Positions 10,342-21,513 of a DNA stretch of 64,000 nucleotides are shown piece after piece (position 1 is the first letter of the stretch; each line of letters starts with the position of its first letter). The notes beneath the pieces were generated by a model. That model made no database searches. It saw only the letters and a list, made by a program, of their open reading frames with translations, and had not been told where the DNA came from. This DNA is from Cylindrotheca closterium. Taxonomy: Eukaryota > Bacillariophyta > Bacillariophyceae > Bacillariales > Bacillariaceae. Location of the stretch: the NCBI GenBank assembly GCA_933822405.4, contig CAKOGP040001668.1, forward strand, positions 62,001-126,000, in the 5' to 3' direction. A program made the translations under genes and the position numbers.

Positions 10342-12068
10342 ATGAAATCTTTGAGTCCCGATACTTTGCCGCTCCGACCTGCCAAGAAGCAAAAGATGTC
10401 CTCGATCGAAACTTCTTTGCCAATCCATGGAACGCACTTGGATACCCCACTTCGAGGTGGCAGCAACACCAACAACAACAGCCGGTTGGTTACACCAAGT
10501 TTTGCTGAACAAAACAAAGACAAAGAAACTAATACCGGTACGGAGTTCGGGTCTTCCCTTGAGCGTTTACCTCCGATTTCCATGAAAGCAATTGCGATGG
10601 TATCCAACAAGAAATCCATCCAACAAAACAAGGCCAACAAGATCTCACAAGCTCAAAAGGAGAACCTCATACCTAATAGACTTCTTTCTCCGCGGAATTC
10701 TGCGAAAGATACTAGCCGAGACAAGCTCAAGGCCGTTCTTCAACGCAACGGGCAGAATGTCACCGGCACTGTGCAGGTGCTACTGACTCGCGTTGCCGAC
10801 GGTGAGGCTCATGGAAAGCTTGGCCTCTGTCCCCGGTGCAAAGGTGGCAAACTCAAGATTTGCATGGATAATTCTGAGTTTGTCTATTGCAGCCGCAAGA
10901 CGCTCTGTGGTTTCCAATGCGTTGCCCACCATGCCCCGCGAGCTGGACCATGGACTTGTGTGTCGTTTGATGATGATGATGATAATGACGATGCAACTAA
11001 TCATGAAGCACCTTCGGCAACAACCACCACCAGTGCTGGATTGTCTACTGGTCAGCAGACTGGGGATGACAACAAGAAAATACTTTCAATACTACCGCCT
11101 ACGCCATATTGGAATGCCCAACATGGTGGTGCTCATCCGATGCAACAAGGCTTTGGGCCTCCTGCAATGTACCCGTTTTATTATCCAGCGCACCACTTTG
11201 GTTTTCCACATCACCAACATCGTCAACCTTTGTATCCGTTGTACATGGGGCATCCTTCACTGCCACCACCACAGCAAGTTCCTGGGCCTCCTGACATTTA
11301 CCGCACCCCACCTCAGAGGACTCCGAATAGCGATGGAGTGAAGCAGAACAAAGATACCAAGGTTCACGAGAAACGATCGTTTCCATTGCCAAATCCCGCT
11401 CACTTTCCGTACGTATAGAAGACACCTCGACGTGATTTTGAAGCTCCAAAGGCATAAACTGACAATTTTGTTCTCTCCTTTGCTTTCATTGGATTCTTTT
11501 TCCTTCTAGTGACAGGGGTGCAGCATCGCTTCAAAGGCATGAAGCAGGGGCGAGGAAGAATGAAAATCACAAAACAAGTCATAGTATTTGCAACTACACA
11601 CCAGCTCAAGTCGCAATGGCAACGGAAGCCGCCAAAAATGTCCTAGAAGCAAGGCAGCAGGGGGAGACTGCCAAGCAACCGTGGACAGCCCAAGAAGATG
11701 AAGTTGTACGAAAGGCTGTCGTTTCGTCACGGTGTAATAATTTCAATGCTTGGACAACTTTGGCGCCGTTTTTGCCAGGCCGCAAGGGGAAGCAAATTCG
11801 CGATCGTTGGGTCAATCATTTGAATCCCAGGCTTTTGCACACTCCATTTGACAAAGAAGAAGACTTGCGGTTGTGGAAAGCTGTCACAGACTTTGGCACG
11901 AGTTGGAAAGAGATCTCTGTCCGACATTTCTATTCCAAACGATCCGAAAACGCAATCAAGAATCGATGGCACAGTGCCCCATTCCAGAGATTCATCGCTC
12001 TGACATTTGGACCGGACAAATACGAGGGAGCCATTGCAAAACTCAAAAAGGGGTCCAAAGACTGTTGA
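10342..12068 (+). CDS. PADR1-like zinc ribbon fused to two Myb repeats
   Basis: Exons 10342-11408 and 11510-12068 (101-bp GT-AG intron, phase 2) give 541 residues. Residues about 126-193 match the PADR1 pattern of PARP1: a SAP-like helix pair (DKLKAVLQRNGQNVTG), LLTRVADGEAHGKLG, then CPRCKGGKLKIC and two or three more Cys (183, 189, 193). An acidic Asp run and a Pro/His/Tyr-rich region with PPTPYWNAQ and YPFYYPAHHFGFP follow. Exon 2 carries two Myb/SANT repeats: PWTAQEDEVVRKAV to IRDRWVNHLNP (about 412-462) and PFDKEEDLRLWKAV to AIKNRWHSAPF (about 464-515). No PARP catalytic domain is present. The product should be a nuclear DNA-binding protein, transcription factor or damage sensor. The fusion rests on the predicted intron, which keeps the frame exactly. 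Confidence 0.78.
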
Positions 12069-12235
12069 TACGCAGCAGTTTTTGGCTTGGTACATTAGCA
12101 TGATGTTCTACACTCGACGAAACAAACGACTACTTCCAAGGTTGTCGTCTAGAATGCTAGTTGTAGTACCTATCAATAAATAGTAGTGTTACATTATATA
12201 TAATATATATTCTGAACAATCATGCTTCAAAAATA

Positions 12236-13132
12236 CTATTGCTTGATATTCAATCCATACTTTTTGCGCTGCTTCCACCATGGTGGAAGCTGAGAATACG
12301 GAGTGAGAGTCCGGGGTTTCTCCACTCCGTCATTAAATTGCGATAGCCAAACCTGCAGACTAAGCAAAGGAGCGAGAAGATCAATCGCTGCTTTGGGCAC
12401 ACCCATGGGAATGAGGAGGCCGACTAGAGCACCATATCCTAGATTGTCTCCAGTGAATTTGTCTCCGACATATCCTACCGACATCCATTGAATCTGTTTT
12501 GAAGGTGTCCATAAGAAGGAGTACATTTCGGGTCCATTGTAAAAGGCTTTCGGTGGATCCTGAGGTTTCAATTCAGCACCCGAACCTGGGAGCTTGGCAG
12601 CATTTACATGGGTGCCTCGGTACCGTGCGACGACCCAAACTCGCCAAGGATAATGCGGATCCAAATGCCAGCCATCAAAGTCTGCTGTTAGATCAGGAAT
12701 AGCTGCTCCAAGATTAAGACCCTCTCGTCCATAGTAGGCGAGCGCATTCAGATAATCCCTCTTGTTGACTGGGCCAATGGTGGGCCCCGATTGGACGTAG
12801 TCTTCCGAATAAAAGTGTTCAAAGCCAGCCACCTCAGTGATTCCTCCCGCGGCATCCACAGCTTGGAAATATTCTTCCGTCCATCCTTGTAACAATTCCA
12901 GGGTTGGTTCCAAGTTTTCTGGATTGAATGTACTAGACTCTGCGGTCATCACCTCCTCATTCTTAGTACTCGAGTGGAGGATGATTCCACCAGCACGGGA
13001 TGTTCTGTGCGGCTGCATGATGGAAGGAGCAAAGGCATGCGCAAGGTTGGATGTGGAATGCCACCACGACTCGCTACCAATAAGGGTCAACAGTAGACAT
13101 GCTTCCCAAACTATCCTCGTGACAACCAACAT
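12236..13132 (-). CDS. Plastid-targeted NTF2/SnoaL-like protein
   Basis: The ATG at 13132 gives 298 residues. A hydrophobic signal peptide (residues 2-20) is followed by LAHAFAPS, with Phe 34 after Ala 33: the diatom plastid presequence motif, then a Ser/Thr/Arg-rich transit peptide. The body contains LELLQGWTEEYFQAVDAAGG, FEHFYSEDYVQSGPTIGP and WRVWVVARYRGTH. This is the helix-plus-strand pattern of a SnoaL/NTF2-like cone domain that could bind a small lipid-like ligand. The C-terminal part has a hydrophobic stretch (LGYGALVGLLIPMGVPKAAIDLLAPLLSL) that may contact a membrane. The fold is inferred from pattern and the enzyme activity, if any, is unknown. The in-frame TTG upstream is not used as a start here. 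Confidence 0.72.
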   Translation of the reverse strand: MLVVTRIVWEACLLLTLIGSESWWHSTSNLAHAFAPSIMQPHRTSRAGGIILHSSTKNEEVMTAESSTFNPENLEPTLELLQGWTEEYFQAVDAAGGITEVAGFEHFYSEDYVQSGPTIGPVNKRDYLNALAYYGREGLNLGAAIPDLTADFDGWHLDPHYPWRVWVVARYRGTHVNAAKLPGSGAELKPQDPPKAFYNGPEMYSFLWTPSKQIQWMSVGYVGDKFTGDNLGYGALVGLLIPMGVPKAAIDLLAPLLSLQVWLSQFNDGVEKPRTLTPYSQLPPWWKQRKKYGLNIKQ

Positions 13133-13408
13133 TGCCACCTTCGATCGAAGTTTCTGCAAATCTTCATAAATTCTGTGTTTGTTTATACGACAGCGTATTC
13201 AGTATGACGCATCTGCACTTTCAGTCCTGTGTGTCGAGTGTCGAGCATCTGATCCGAGTCATCTGTTACGATTCCTTCGACCTTGGACTACGGGGCTCGC
13301 TTTTGGCGCGAAGTCAAGTTTTTTCACAATGCGCTGAAGACGTAAGGCAACCGAGAACAACCCAAGCGCTGCGCTCCAATAATCTCATTCATCACACTCT
13401 AGAAAGCC

Positions 13409-15739
13409 ATGAAACATCCTGATGCAAAACAGCGACATTCGTTCTTTCAGCCACTGCAGATGCGACCAACCAATCAGATGAATGATGGTCGCGAAACCAG
13501 TGGCAATCGTAACAACAATGATGGCGACGATAGGATCGCGAAACTCAAACAGAAACCTGTTCCAAAACGGCGGCTCCGGCATGCAAATAGCAGTGAAAGC
13601 GACAGTGAAAGTGACAGTGATGATGAAGTTCCCCTTTCCCTTTTGGCCAGCATCAAACCAACAAAGTCGACAGCAACGACAACCCAAAAGCGTCAACGAA
13701 CATCCAAGACACAGCGCCGAGAGACTAATGCCTTGCAAACAAAACAGAGCAAGTCGAACAAGAGGACGGCTGTTCATGACCTTAGAAACCAGGGATCTGC
13801 TTCCAAAGCCTCACGCCAAACTACAGACCGAAAATCCAAACCAAAGGCTACGGTGCAAACCATGTTGTCATTTGCCGTCCGACCAAAAAGAGAGTCTTCC
13901 CAGTCCAGTCAATCTACAAAAAATGAAGCTTGTGTGCAGCCTAGAGAGCAACGAGCAGCTGCTTTGTCATCCAGCAGCGAACTGACACGGGATGATAACA
14001 GGATGGATTTGTCGACGACATCTCCTGGTCAATCACCAAGTCTGACTGATGGAACTTCCGCTTCATCTTCAAGCAATACAATCGATACTATCAATGGGTC
14101 CTCGCAACTGCAGGATACTGAAGAAACAAAAGAGGAAGAAACGGTAGAAACAAAAAGGAAGAAGAAGACACTGCGCCGCATTGTGAGTACAGAATCCGAA
14201 ATTGATTTTGAACCGCCAGTTCCACAGTCTCCTCCGCACTCTTCCTTGTTGTCCCAACTCTACCAACGGGAAACCCGAGGCAATCGGATTCCATCTTGTT
14301 TGGCACAACCCAAAAAATGGAAGACTCCCTCGTGGGTGCGTTTGGGACAACCACCCTGTGTTGGAGGATATCAAAATTCCTCCCGCAAAATTGATCACCT
14401 CGCCTGGGATACCATGGGAGTCTTGTTGGCAGTGGCATCTCATTCGACGATTCGGATTTACCATTGGGACATGGTACGAGCAGCCTACTTGCAAGGCCAG
14501 AAGGACCAACAACATTGCAGAAGAACTAAAAGAAGGAACCAACAAGACCATGAGGTCGAAAATTCAGAATTTGTCATTCCTCCAGTGCTACAATTTCGAG
14601 TGGCCAATGCGATTGCTTCCTTGGCATGGAATCCTTTCAACGAAGATCAGTTGATTGTTGGGTACAGGTAAGTGATTTCTTTGGTCTTGTGGAATTTTCA
14701 AGTTGTATCGTAGCCAACCCGTGTAAAATACAGAATCACCGGCGAAGTTCACATGTACAATGTTGACCGATTGGCGACTTGGCAGTCCAAAAATCCAAGA
14801 AATCTTGCATCCCTTCCACATCAGTCCACGTACTGGCAGCTTTCTCACCCTCGCACTCGAGGTTCCGCCAATGCCATTCTTGTTCTTGATAGTACAACTA
14901 TATTGGTAGGCCTCGGTGCGATGGTGCATTGCTGGAAACTCAGCAAGGGACGAAAGACTTCTCTGCTCTGGAGGTATCAACCCCCTGCAGGCGTGACTTG
15001 TGCCCGTCAGTTGGGTGCCAATTTGGTGTTACTAGGTACCAATCGAGGACACATGTGCCTGCTGAACTGGAAAAAGTGGAACACAGAGCGTTCATTCTCC
15101 ACCGAAAAGAAGCCACTTGTTATGCAAGAATGGATACCTCATTCCACCATTCGATCGTCTTTGAACCAAGATCAACGTGGTCGAATGGGGATCATCAATA
15201 TCAAGGTCGAAACCAGCTGTCCCAGTTATGAGGGTACCAATGCAAATACGACAATGAAAGGTATCGAAAGTCAAACAAATTTTTGGGGATGTTGTAGAAT
15301 TTCGTGGGTAACGGTTAGTGGCTGGTTGATGTCCACTACCATGAGATCGCCCAATGAGAAGAGCCCGGCCGAGATATGTAGAGCGACCGCCCTTGTCAAG
15401 TACAAGAATTCCGATGGCACGTCGAAGGAATCTACACGACAGGAATACAGTCAACCGCATGATCCTGTCACAGTCTGCACCAATAGCAAGTGGATGTGTT
15501 GGTCAAGCGTTCCAGCAGTGACCAAGGTTCTGCCACATCACGACAAGCGTGTGTTGGATGGTCAGCTTCAGGTCTTGCGTTCCGAAAAGAGATTGCTTCA
15601 CTACCGAGATGGCGAGTCTACCCACACGATCAAACTGGCTGGAATGACTACGCCACAATCGTTTGCCATCCACCCGGATAGGGAATGGATCGCAATGGGA
15701 GTGGGGGCACGTGTTGTTTTGCTGGTTGGCCGCAATTAG
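13409..15739 (+). CDS. WD40-like protein with long disordered N-terminus
   Basis: Exons 13409-14667 and 14734-15739 (66-bp intron, phase 2) give 754 residues. The first 280 are low-complexity and nuclear in character: SESDSESDSDDE, several Lys/Arg runs and many Ser. The second half has beta-propeller strands: KIDHLAWDTMGVLLAVAS...IRIYHWD, AIASLAWNPFNEDQLIVGYR with VHMYNVDRL, GVTCARQLGANLVLLGT with MCLLNWKKW, and a final FAIHPDREWIAMGVGARVVLL. The repeats are degenerate, so the number of blades is uncertain. A short QTMLSFAVRPKR near residue 150 vaguely resembles a PCNA-interacting motif but does not fit the consensus. Role unknown; probably a nuclear scaffold. Confidence 0.7.
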
Positions 15740-15882
15740 GAAGTTTGCTGTAATGATGCCACAAATAGGCTATTCAACTTGCCTAGGAGTAAATAATAGA
15801 GAATATGCAAAAATGCAGGACTATATGTACAGAAATGTAGGACAATTATATATGTACAGTATCTAAAATTAACAAAAGAGCC

Positions 15883-17460
15883 TTACGCTGAAGTGATTGG
15901 AGGTGATGACCCTCTGTTGAATCCAAGCAACAGGTCGGCGTCGCTCTGAAGAGCAGCCACGGACTTGGGAGATTTCTTTTCTTTGGGTGCTGTACTTGTT
16001 GCCACATGTTCGCCAGTTTTTGCTTTCTTTCCTCCCTTGGAAGTTGCATCACTGTTGGTATCACTATCAGATCCCTCAGAGTCTGGTTTGTCTTCCTTGG
16101 AAGAAACGGAAGGCTTGCGGTTTCGCTTGAGTCCAGCCCCTCCCTCTCTGTTCAATATCCTCTTGAGAGTAGAATTCCATCGGTTTTTGATAGAGTTGTC
16201 TGTACGTCCCGGTAACCTCTTAGCGATTTCAGCCCAACGATTTCCCAATTCCCTGTGAGCTTCCATCAATACCAAATCCTCTTCTTCAGTCCACTCGGAC
16301 TTGTTGATATCTGGGTTAAGGTGGTTATACCAGCGTTCGCGGCACTGTTTTCCCAAACGCCCCTTTAACTGGCGAGCAATGAAGCTCCACTTCTTGTTGC
16401 CGTGAAGCTTCACAAGGCGAACGACCTTAGAGTCTTCTTCCGGTGTCCATGGTCCCTTGATCAGACCAGGTTTAAGGACCTTTTGCCATCTATGAAGACA
16501 TTGCACATCTGTTCTCCCTGACAGACGAGATGCAATCTTCTTCCAGCTCTTACCCCCATAGTCTGAAACTGCTTGGCGCAAGCAGTCATCTTCTTCCTCT
16601 GTCCATTTACCCATGGATGCACGGCGCTTGAAAATTGCTCTGGAATCGATCTTTTCCGTCTTCTCCTTTGCAGGAGCCCTGTTTTCTTCGTCGAGAGCTG
16701 GTTGTACCAGACAATTTCTGGTCTCCTTGTTAGGAGAAGAGTCAACAAGGCGTGGAGTACATGTTGAGTGACTTGAAGGAGTACCTTGATTCGAGCCCTT
16801 GCTATTGGAAGGGATTTCTGGTGATGCTGCCTCTCCTCGTGTAGGGCTGCCGTCTACCCTGTATCCATATGGATGTGGTGGAGGTCCATGCATGAAGGGA
16901 CCATAAGCCGTGCCTTCGCGGTAGTGTCGCATCATGTGTGGTGGAGGTGGGGGATATGGACCGTGTTTCCAGTAGTATGGGCCTGGTGGTGCTTGGGGGT
17001 GTTCTCCAGCATAGCCACCACCCCAGCGGTAGTGCCCCTCGTGGTAGTGAGGATAGTATCCTGGAGGCATTGGGCGCGGAGGATAAGGTGGCATGGCGTG
17101 GTATGAATGTGGGTATCCTTGAGCTGGGCGGGGGAACGAAATTGTTGGCGGGACATTCACTGCAACATTCGTTTGCTCTTGCTTGTTCGCAGGCTTTGAC
17201 TTGTCGTCCTTCTCAACCTTGTCGGACTCTGATGCGTTCTTCTTCTTACTACTAGCAGAGGTGTCTTCTTTGGATGTATCAGAGCAAGAGACCTCTGAGG
17301 CTTCTGCGGCCATTGCCGCGGACGCAAGTGCTCCAAGTGGATCATTCATCATCATTTTGTCTTGTTCAGCTTGAGGAGGCATATCTTGTTCCTTCGAAGG
17401 TGTTTCCTTCAACGCTTTTCCACTTTCGTTCTGCTCTTTCGAGTTGGAAGATGCCGACAT
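15883..17460 (-). CDS. Three-repeat Myb transcription factor (MYB3R/c-Myb type)
   Basis: The protein has 525 residues from the ATG at 17460. After an acidic, Lys-rich start and a long Pro/Tyr/His/Gly-rich segment ([19 protein letters not shown]), three canonical Myb repeats begin at about residue 282: [15 protein letters not shown]...[24 protein letters not shown]...[11 protein letters not shown] and [15 protein letters not shown]...[12 protein letters not shown]. Each has the three spaced Trp (or equivalent) residues. R1R2R3 Mybs bind MSA/AACGG-type sites and commonly drive cell-cycle genes. The C-terminal tail is Ser/Asp/Lys-rich. The gene is convergent with the WD40-like gene, 143 bp away. 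Confidence 0.92.
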   Translation of the reverse strand: MSASSNSKEQNESGKALKETPSKEQDMPPQAEQDKMMMNDPLGALASAAMAAEASEVSCSDTSKEDTSASSKKKNASESDKVEKDDKSKPANKQEQTNVAVNVPPTISFPRPAQGYPHSYHAMPPYPPRPMPPGYYPHYHEGHYRWGGGYAGEHPQAPPGPYYWKHGPYPPPPPHMMRHYREGTAYGPFMHGPPPHPYGYRVDGSPTRGEAASPEIPSNSKGSNQGTPSSHSTCTPRLVDSSPNKETRNCLVQPALDEENRAPAKEKTEKIDSRAIFKRRASMGKWTEEEDDCLRQAVSDYGGKSWKKIASRLSGRTDVQCLHRWQKVLKPGLIKGPWTPEEDSKVVRLVKLHGNKKWSFIARQLKGRLGKQCRERWYNHLNPDINKSEWTEEEDLVLMEAHRELGNRWAEIAKRLPGRTDNSIKNRWNSTLKRILNREGGAGLKRNRKPSVSSKEDKPDSEGSDSDTNSDATSKGGKKAKTGEHVATSTAPKEKKSPKSVAALQSDADLLLGFNRGSSPPITSA

Positions 17461-18359
17461 ATCGTTCTGAGACAAACGTTGTGATCAGAGTGAACTAGCC
17501 GGTATGATAGCCTGGAAAATTTGAAGCCGTTCAATTGAGGGACGAAAAAATGTGATCGGTAAAAATCGGATGATACGTCTGGCGAGTATTTTTGGCATTT
17601 AAGGACAATTTCCGTTTACCGGCTTCATGTTGTTCATGATGTACTTATGCTTTTGGAATTTACCCGTTATATTTCCTATTTGGAAATTTGCAGAATGTTC
17701 AATTGTGGCGAGGTTCGCGTGATGCTGGACAAAAATATGCGAGTTAGCATGGCGGGCAGATTCGTTTGACATGACTCACACGGACAAAGATTGGCTTTTC
17801 TGGTGGACAAAATTAGGTCCGGCGGGAGAGCCGATAAGAGTTACTGCACAGTAGCTGTTAGTTGTCAAGCCAGCACATTGTCTTTTCTGATGACGGAAGG
17901 GCAATGGTATTGTATTCCCCGACGAACGAGGAAACCAAAATGATGATTAATTTTGGTGAGCAACAATTCTTTTATTTTTATTTTGTAAACGGTAATTTCT
18001 TCAACAAGTGGATGGCTGATTCTGGGTACTTCTAACAACGCTGGATGACACCTGAGCAAAGAGATCTAAATATAGTTTGATTGTATTCCAAACTGCACCA
18101 TTCCAAGAGATTCCTTTATTCCTTTAGGTGGAAAAGCCTTAAAAAGAAGGCGCCAAACATGGGTAATAACACTAGGGTATTGTAGACATAACAACAACCT
18201 TTTTGAAAAGTAGTCGCGCGAGTCAAACTTTGCAACTTTGCTTGGGGTGTCTGCAAGGCAAGTTTTTGAAAGGTCATTCCTCAATCCTTCACCACGACAC
18301 CGAACGTTTATCTCTTGTCCTTCGACCCAAGAGACCACAATAGGGCCTACAGCAGAAAA
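17461..18359. other. Intergenic 0.9 kb, no gene seen
   Basis: This is a divergent spacer between the Myb3R gene and the next plus-strand gene. A 549-bp antisense frame at 18066-18614 overlaps the start of the next gene, has no domain and is best read as chance. No tRNA or other RNA gene was recognised. Confidence 0.45.
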
Positions 18360-19280
18360 ATGGAGAGAAAATATGAAAGAATAGTGCCTGGTGGTGATAG
18401 TCACCGACGTACGGGATCCCACGGCAGCAATGAGTCTGTTGAAGCAATGAACGGTCCGATTGTGGATATGCAAGCTGGGAATAATGCTGTGCACGTAGAC
18501 GAGGAAAATGACAGGGAAGAGAAGTCTCCACTCAGAACAAAATCTGGTGAGAAGGTTATTTCTCCTTCCGATCAATCTCAGCGTTCGGTGCACTCTCCTA
18601 TAGCCTTTGCGCATTCGTCATCTTTCACCTTTGATGATGCGTTTGACGAAGACGAAGAAAACCTCAAGCGGTATAATCTTGATTTTTCAATGGATGCGGG
18701 CGAAGCGACGTTGTCGGACTCGGTGCACGGGGGAATCCCTTTCCGCAACTCAGACGATCATGACTCGACCACGTTGCAGCTTCTCTGGAATTCATTTCAG
18801 TCCCAGAGACAAAGAGCACGTCAACGACGGGCTCAATTATTGCTGCAACAGTCTGAACGGAATTTCCGACAGGGCGTTTGGATCTGCATGAACACTTATT
18901 GTGATGCCACAGATGGAGGTCTTTTGCTTTTCGCTTTCCTCATCTTCGTCTGGGTGATCAAGATCATGAGCCTAAATGATGCGACAGCGATGCGGCATTG
19001 GTTCCTCGCTGGCATCTTATTGATTTCACTTCGGCTTGGGGTTAGGCCACTGTCTGGGTATTACACACGGCAACGACAACGAAGGAGGTTGCAATCACAA
19101 GATCGCCAGCCTCATCACGTTTTGCCGACACAATCACCTGCTCCGACAAAATTGAGGCAACGGACCCATAGCAATGATGAAGAGGACAAGACCACTCCTC
19201 GAAGATACCGTGATGAACCGCCCAGCAGTGGCAACCTCGAACTACAGAGTGTTACTAGTAGTACTGCCAGTCTGACTTAG
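18360..19280 (+). CDS. Hypothetical protein with two adjacent TM segments
   Basis: The first ATG at 18360 gives 306 residues. The N-terminal half is hydrophilic, with His/Arg/Ser and then acidic patches (FTFDDAFDEDEENLKRYNL). Next is a basic amphipathic stretch (SQRQRARQRRAQLLLQQSER), then two hydrophobic segments, GGLLLFAFLIFVWVIKIM and WFLAGILLISLRLGV, separated by a short polar loop. A basic, disordered tail follows (RQRQRRRLQSQD). The topology suggests a hairpin membrane protein with both ends on the same side. No family recognised. Confidence 0.6.
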   Translation: MERKYERIVPGGDSHRRTGSHGSNESVEAMNGPIVDMQAGNNAVHVDEENDREEKSPLRTKSGEKVISPSDQSQRSVHSPIAFAHSSSFTFDDAFDEDEENLKRYNLDFSMDAGEATLSDSVHGGIPFRNSDDHDSTTLQLLWNSFQSQRQRARQRRAQLLLQQSERNFRQGVWICMNTYCDATDGGLLLFAFLIFVWVIKIMSLNDATAMRHWFLAGILLISLRLGVRPLSGYYTRQRQRRRLQSQDRQPHHVLPTQSPAPTKLRQRTHSNDEEDKTTPRRYRDEPPSSGNLELQSVTSSTASLT

Positions 19281-19541
19281 GTTAAGAATGAAATTTTTAG
19301 TACACGAATGTTTGTGAATACTATCCTTTGAAAAGTGTCGTTTGATACGGATGACGGTGTTGGAAGAAAACCAGGCGATCTTTGTCTCAGTCGTGATAGC
19401 GTTTCTGGCCATTGCATCTATTTGGTCTTCTGCATTTCTTGCATTGTCTCGATGGAGATATATATAAAGCTCGATGGGGCTTTGAGTCAGCTGACGCTGC
19501 TTTACAGTCTCTTGCTTGAATAGTCACAATGGGGTGTTACT

Positions 19542-21131
19542 TCACAGGAAAGAAAATGAGAAGGCTTCGATCTTTTCTGTTTTTGCCATGACACTCTTGG
19601 GTTCGGCAGTGGACGTGATGGCTTCGTGTTTTCGCTTGCCAGAAATATGGTTACAATCAAGAGTTTCCGCACTTTTTGCTGGCTCGTCTTTCCAAGTGCG
19701 ACAGGTCCAATCCTTTTGTTCTAATGCCTTTTCTAGGTGCTTCGGTTCCTTCTCTTTGAGTGCGTTGACGAGCTCGTCATAGAGATGCTCGGGTTTCACA
19801 CTCTCTTTTCTGTCTCGGCAACCACTAATTTGATCTTGTTTGGCTGTGAAGAATTTCAGCACGTTGCCCAGGTTACTCGGACTGACGTAGTTGTGGGTGA
19901 TGGCAATATTGCGGTCATCTAGATTGATGACACTGTGCCACCATCCATGTGGTACAAAAATAACATCCCCTGGACCTACTGTGCACTCCATTGGACGCTC
20001 GTGTGGAGGCCTCGAGCGATATTGCTTCGTGTGCTCTTCCCAGTACTGCATGAGCCATTCGCCAACAGACAAAGGCAGTGCAACCTCATCACCATCTTCT
20101 GAAGGAAATATACCGGGTGGGTTGACCCCAGGTGGATAAAAGATCCAACGCTTGCGCCCTTCGATGCAAGCATTCCAAGCATGAGTACAGTTTGGGTCCA
20201 AATGAAAGACAGATCCACTTCGCTTGGGTCCCATGATCATCCATGTATGATCTGGTCTCCTCTCTGCTCCCAAATGCTGCAGCAAATCATGACCATGGCT
20301 CGCAGCGGGATCCCAAAACGGGCATTTCTCGTAGAATTCTGGGAAAAAGTCGTTTGACCACTGGTTATTGGAAGCAAAGGCAGTTCGATCGAAAAGATAA
20401 AGCGGGGATTCTTCCAAATACGAAAATTTTCCGTATTCCTCGTACGCTTTCAGTTCAAATGTAGCTGGCAGAGGTGCTGCTCCACTGGTGGCTCGAAAGG
20501 TCGTAGATTCGTCGACATTCTGTTGGAGATAATCAGACTTGCGCCATTTGTTCAGAGCCATTCCTTTTGCAGCACCTTCGATAATAACAGGCATATTCTT
20601 CATTTCGTACTCCTCAAAGAACTGCTCAGGTGATATATCTTCGACTGCAACTCGTGGCACTTCATTCGGAGAGCTAGGCGACGAAGATTCTGAATCATTA
20701 CACCACGCCGATGGAATTGCAAATGATCGACACAAGTGTGTCCGATAGTATTCATCAGAATACACGCCCGATACTGGTATCGGTGAATGGTCCTTTCCAG
20801 AGTCTTTCACAAACAGAGCCAAGTAGGTATCTCTCCATGACGGTCGAACTGCTCGTATCGTTTTCTTTTCCTTGAAACACTGTCGTAGAACCAGATCGCG
20901 CCAAAGTTCTGGCTGGTGACCAGCGACATAGAAGTAATGTGATGATTGTACTATGCTGCCCAACATTTTGGCATCAAAAAATGATAAAATCTGCTGCCAT
21001 ATGGTATCTGCGAAAACTTCCTCTGATCGAATATTCGAAGCACCGAAGAACCGATTCCCACCAGGAAGGACACCGTAAGGGTGCATCTCATCCAAGGATA
21101 GAAAGTCGGCTTTCCTGACAGACCTGCCCAT
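19542..21131 (-). CDS. F-box-like / JmjC-domain oxygenase (JMJD6-like)
   Basis: The protein has 529 residues. Residues about 40-105 (ADTIWQQILSFFDAKMLGSIVQSSHYFYVAGHQPELWRDLV, in parts) have the F-box-like pattern. A JmjC cupin follows: Fe(II) ligands His 310 and Asp 312 in FHLDPNC, and His 399 in GWWHSVINLDD. Trp and Lys/Thr positions around GRKRWIFYPPG are typical of 2-oxoglutarate oxygenases of the JMJD6 group. Members hydroxylate protein or RNA-linked substrates, or demethylate arginine. The F-box-like part may tie it to an SCF ligase, as in the plant F-box/JmjC proteins. The C-terminal 100 residues are Lys/Glu-rich. The ATG at 21131 is the first in frame. Confidence 0.87.
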   Translation of the reverse strand: MGRSVRKADFLSLDEMHPYGVLPGGNRFFGASNIRSEEVFADTIWQQILSFFDAKMLGSIVQSSHYFYVAGHQPELWRDLVLRQCFKEKKTIRAVRPSWRDTYLALFVKDSGKDHSPIPVSGVYSDEYYRTHLCRSFAIPSAWCNDSESSSPSSPNEVPRVAVEDISPEQFFEEYEMKNMPVIIEGAAKGMALNKWRKSDYLQQNVDESTTFRATSGAAPLPATFELKAYEEYGKFSYLEESPLYLFDRTAFASNNQWSNDFFPEFYEKCPFWDPAASHGHDLLQHLGAERRPDHTWMIMGPKRSGSVFHLDPNCTHAWNACIEGRKRWIFYPPGVNPPGIFPSEDGDEVALPLSVGEWLMQYWEEHTKQYRSRPPHERPMECTVGPGDVIFVPHGWWHSVINLDDRNIAITHNYVSPSNLGNVLKFFTAKQDQISGCRDRKESVKPEHLYDELVNALKEKEPKHLEKALEQKDWTCRTWKDEPAKSAETLDCNHISGKRKHEAITSTAEPKSVMAKTEKIEAFSFSFL

Positions 21132-21513
21132 TTTTCTTCCTGTTTTGTGTTCGGTTTTGCTTTTTGTTTTTTGGGGTTTTTCAACAGGTAATGAGTCTGA
21201 GTCAATGTAATCCAGTCGGAGGAGTCATAACCATTCCATCGAATCGATACATGCAAAGAACTTCCGATCATGGACTGGCAGCAGGCAGATCTTGAATTGA
21301 GAACCCTCAACAAGATGATGAGATTACAGTATAGTAGATCCTACTCTTGAGCAAATAATAATATACATACTTCCCAATAAGTTTAAGTTCCCAATAAGTT
21401 TAAAATCCCAAGTTTATGATGCAGTTAGCATAGCTTATTATTTGAACAAGTGCTTTTCTTCTTGCAGCAGCAGGTTGAAACTTTAGCAACAATTTCCAAG
21501 CTGCCTGTGATGC
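21132..21513. other. Intergenic with short direct repeat
   Basis: This is a 380-bp spacer between two minus-strand genes, with no ORF of note. A T-rich stretch with poly-T lies just upstream of the JmjC gene. A 15-bp unit, cccaataagtttaag, occurs twice in tandem at about 21374-21403. Confidence 0.5.

Noticed and set aside
18066..18614. Minus-strand frame of 182 codons
   Set aside because: It overlaps the start of the better-supported gene at 18360-19280, uses an odd composition and has no domain or targeting sequence.
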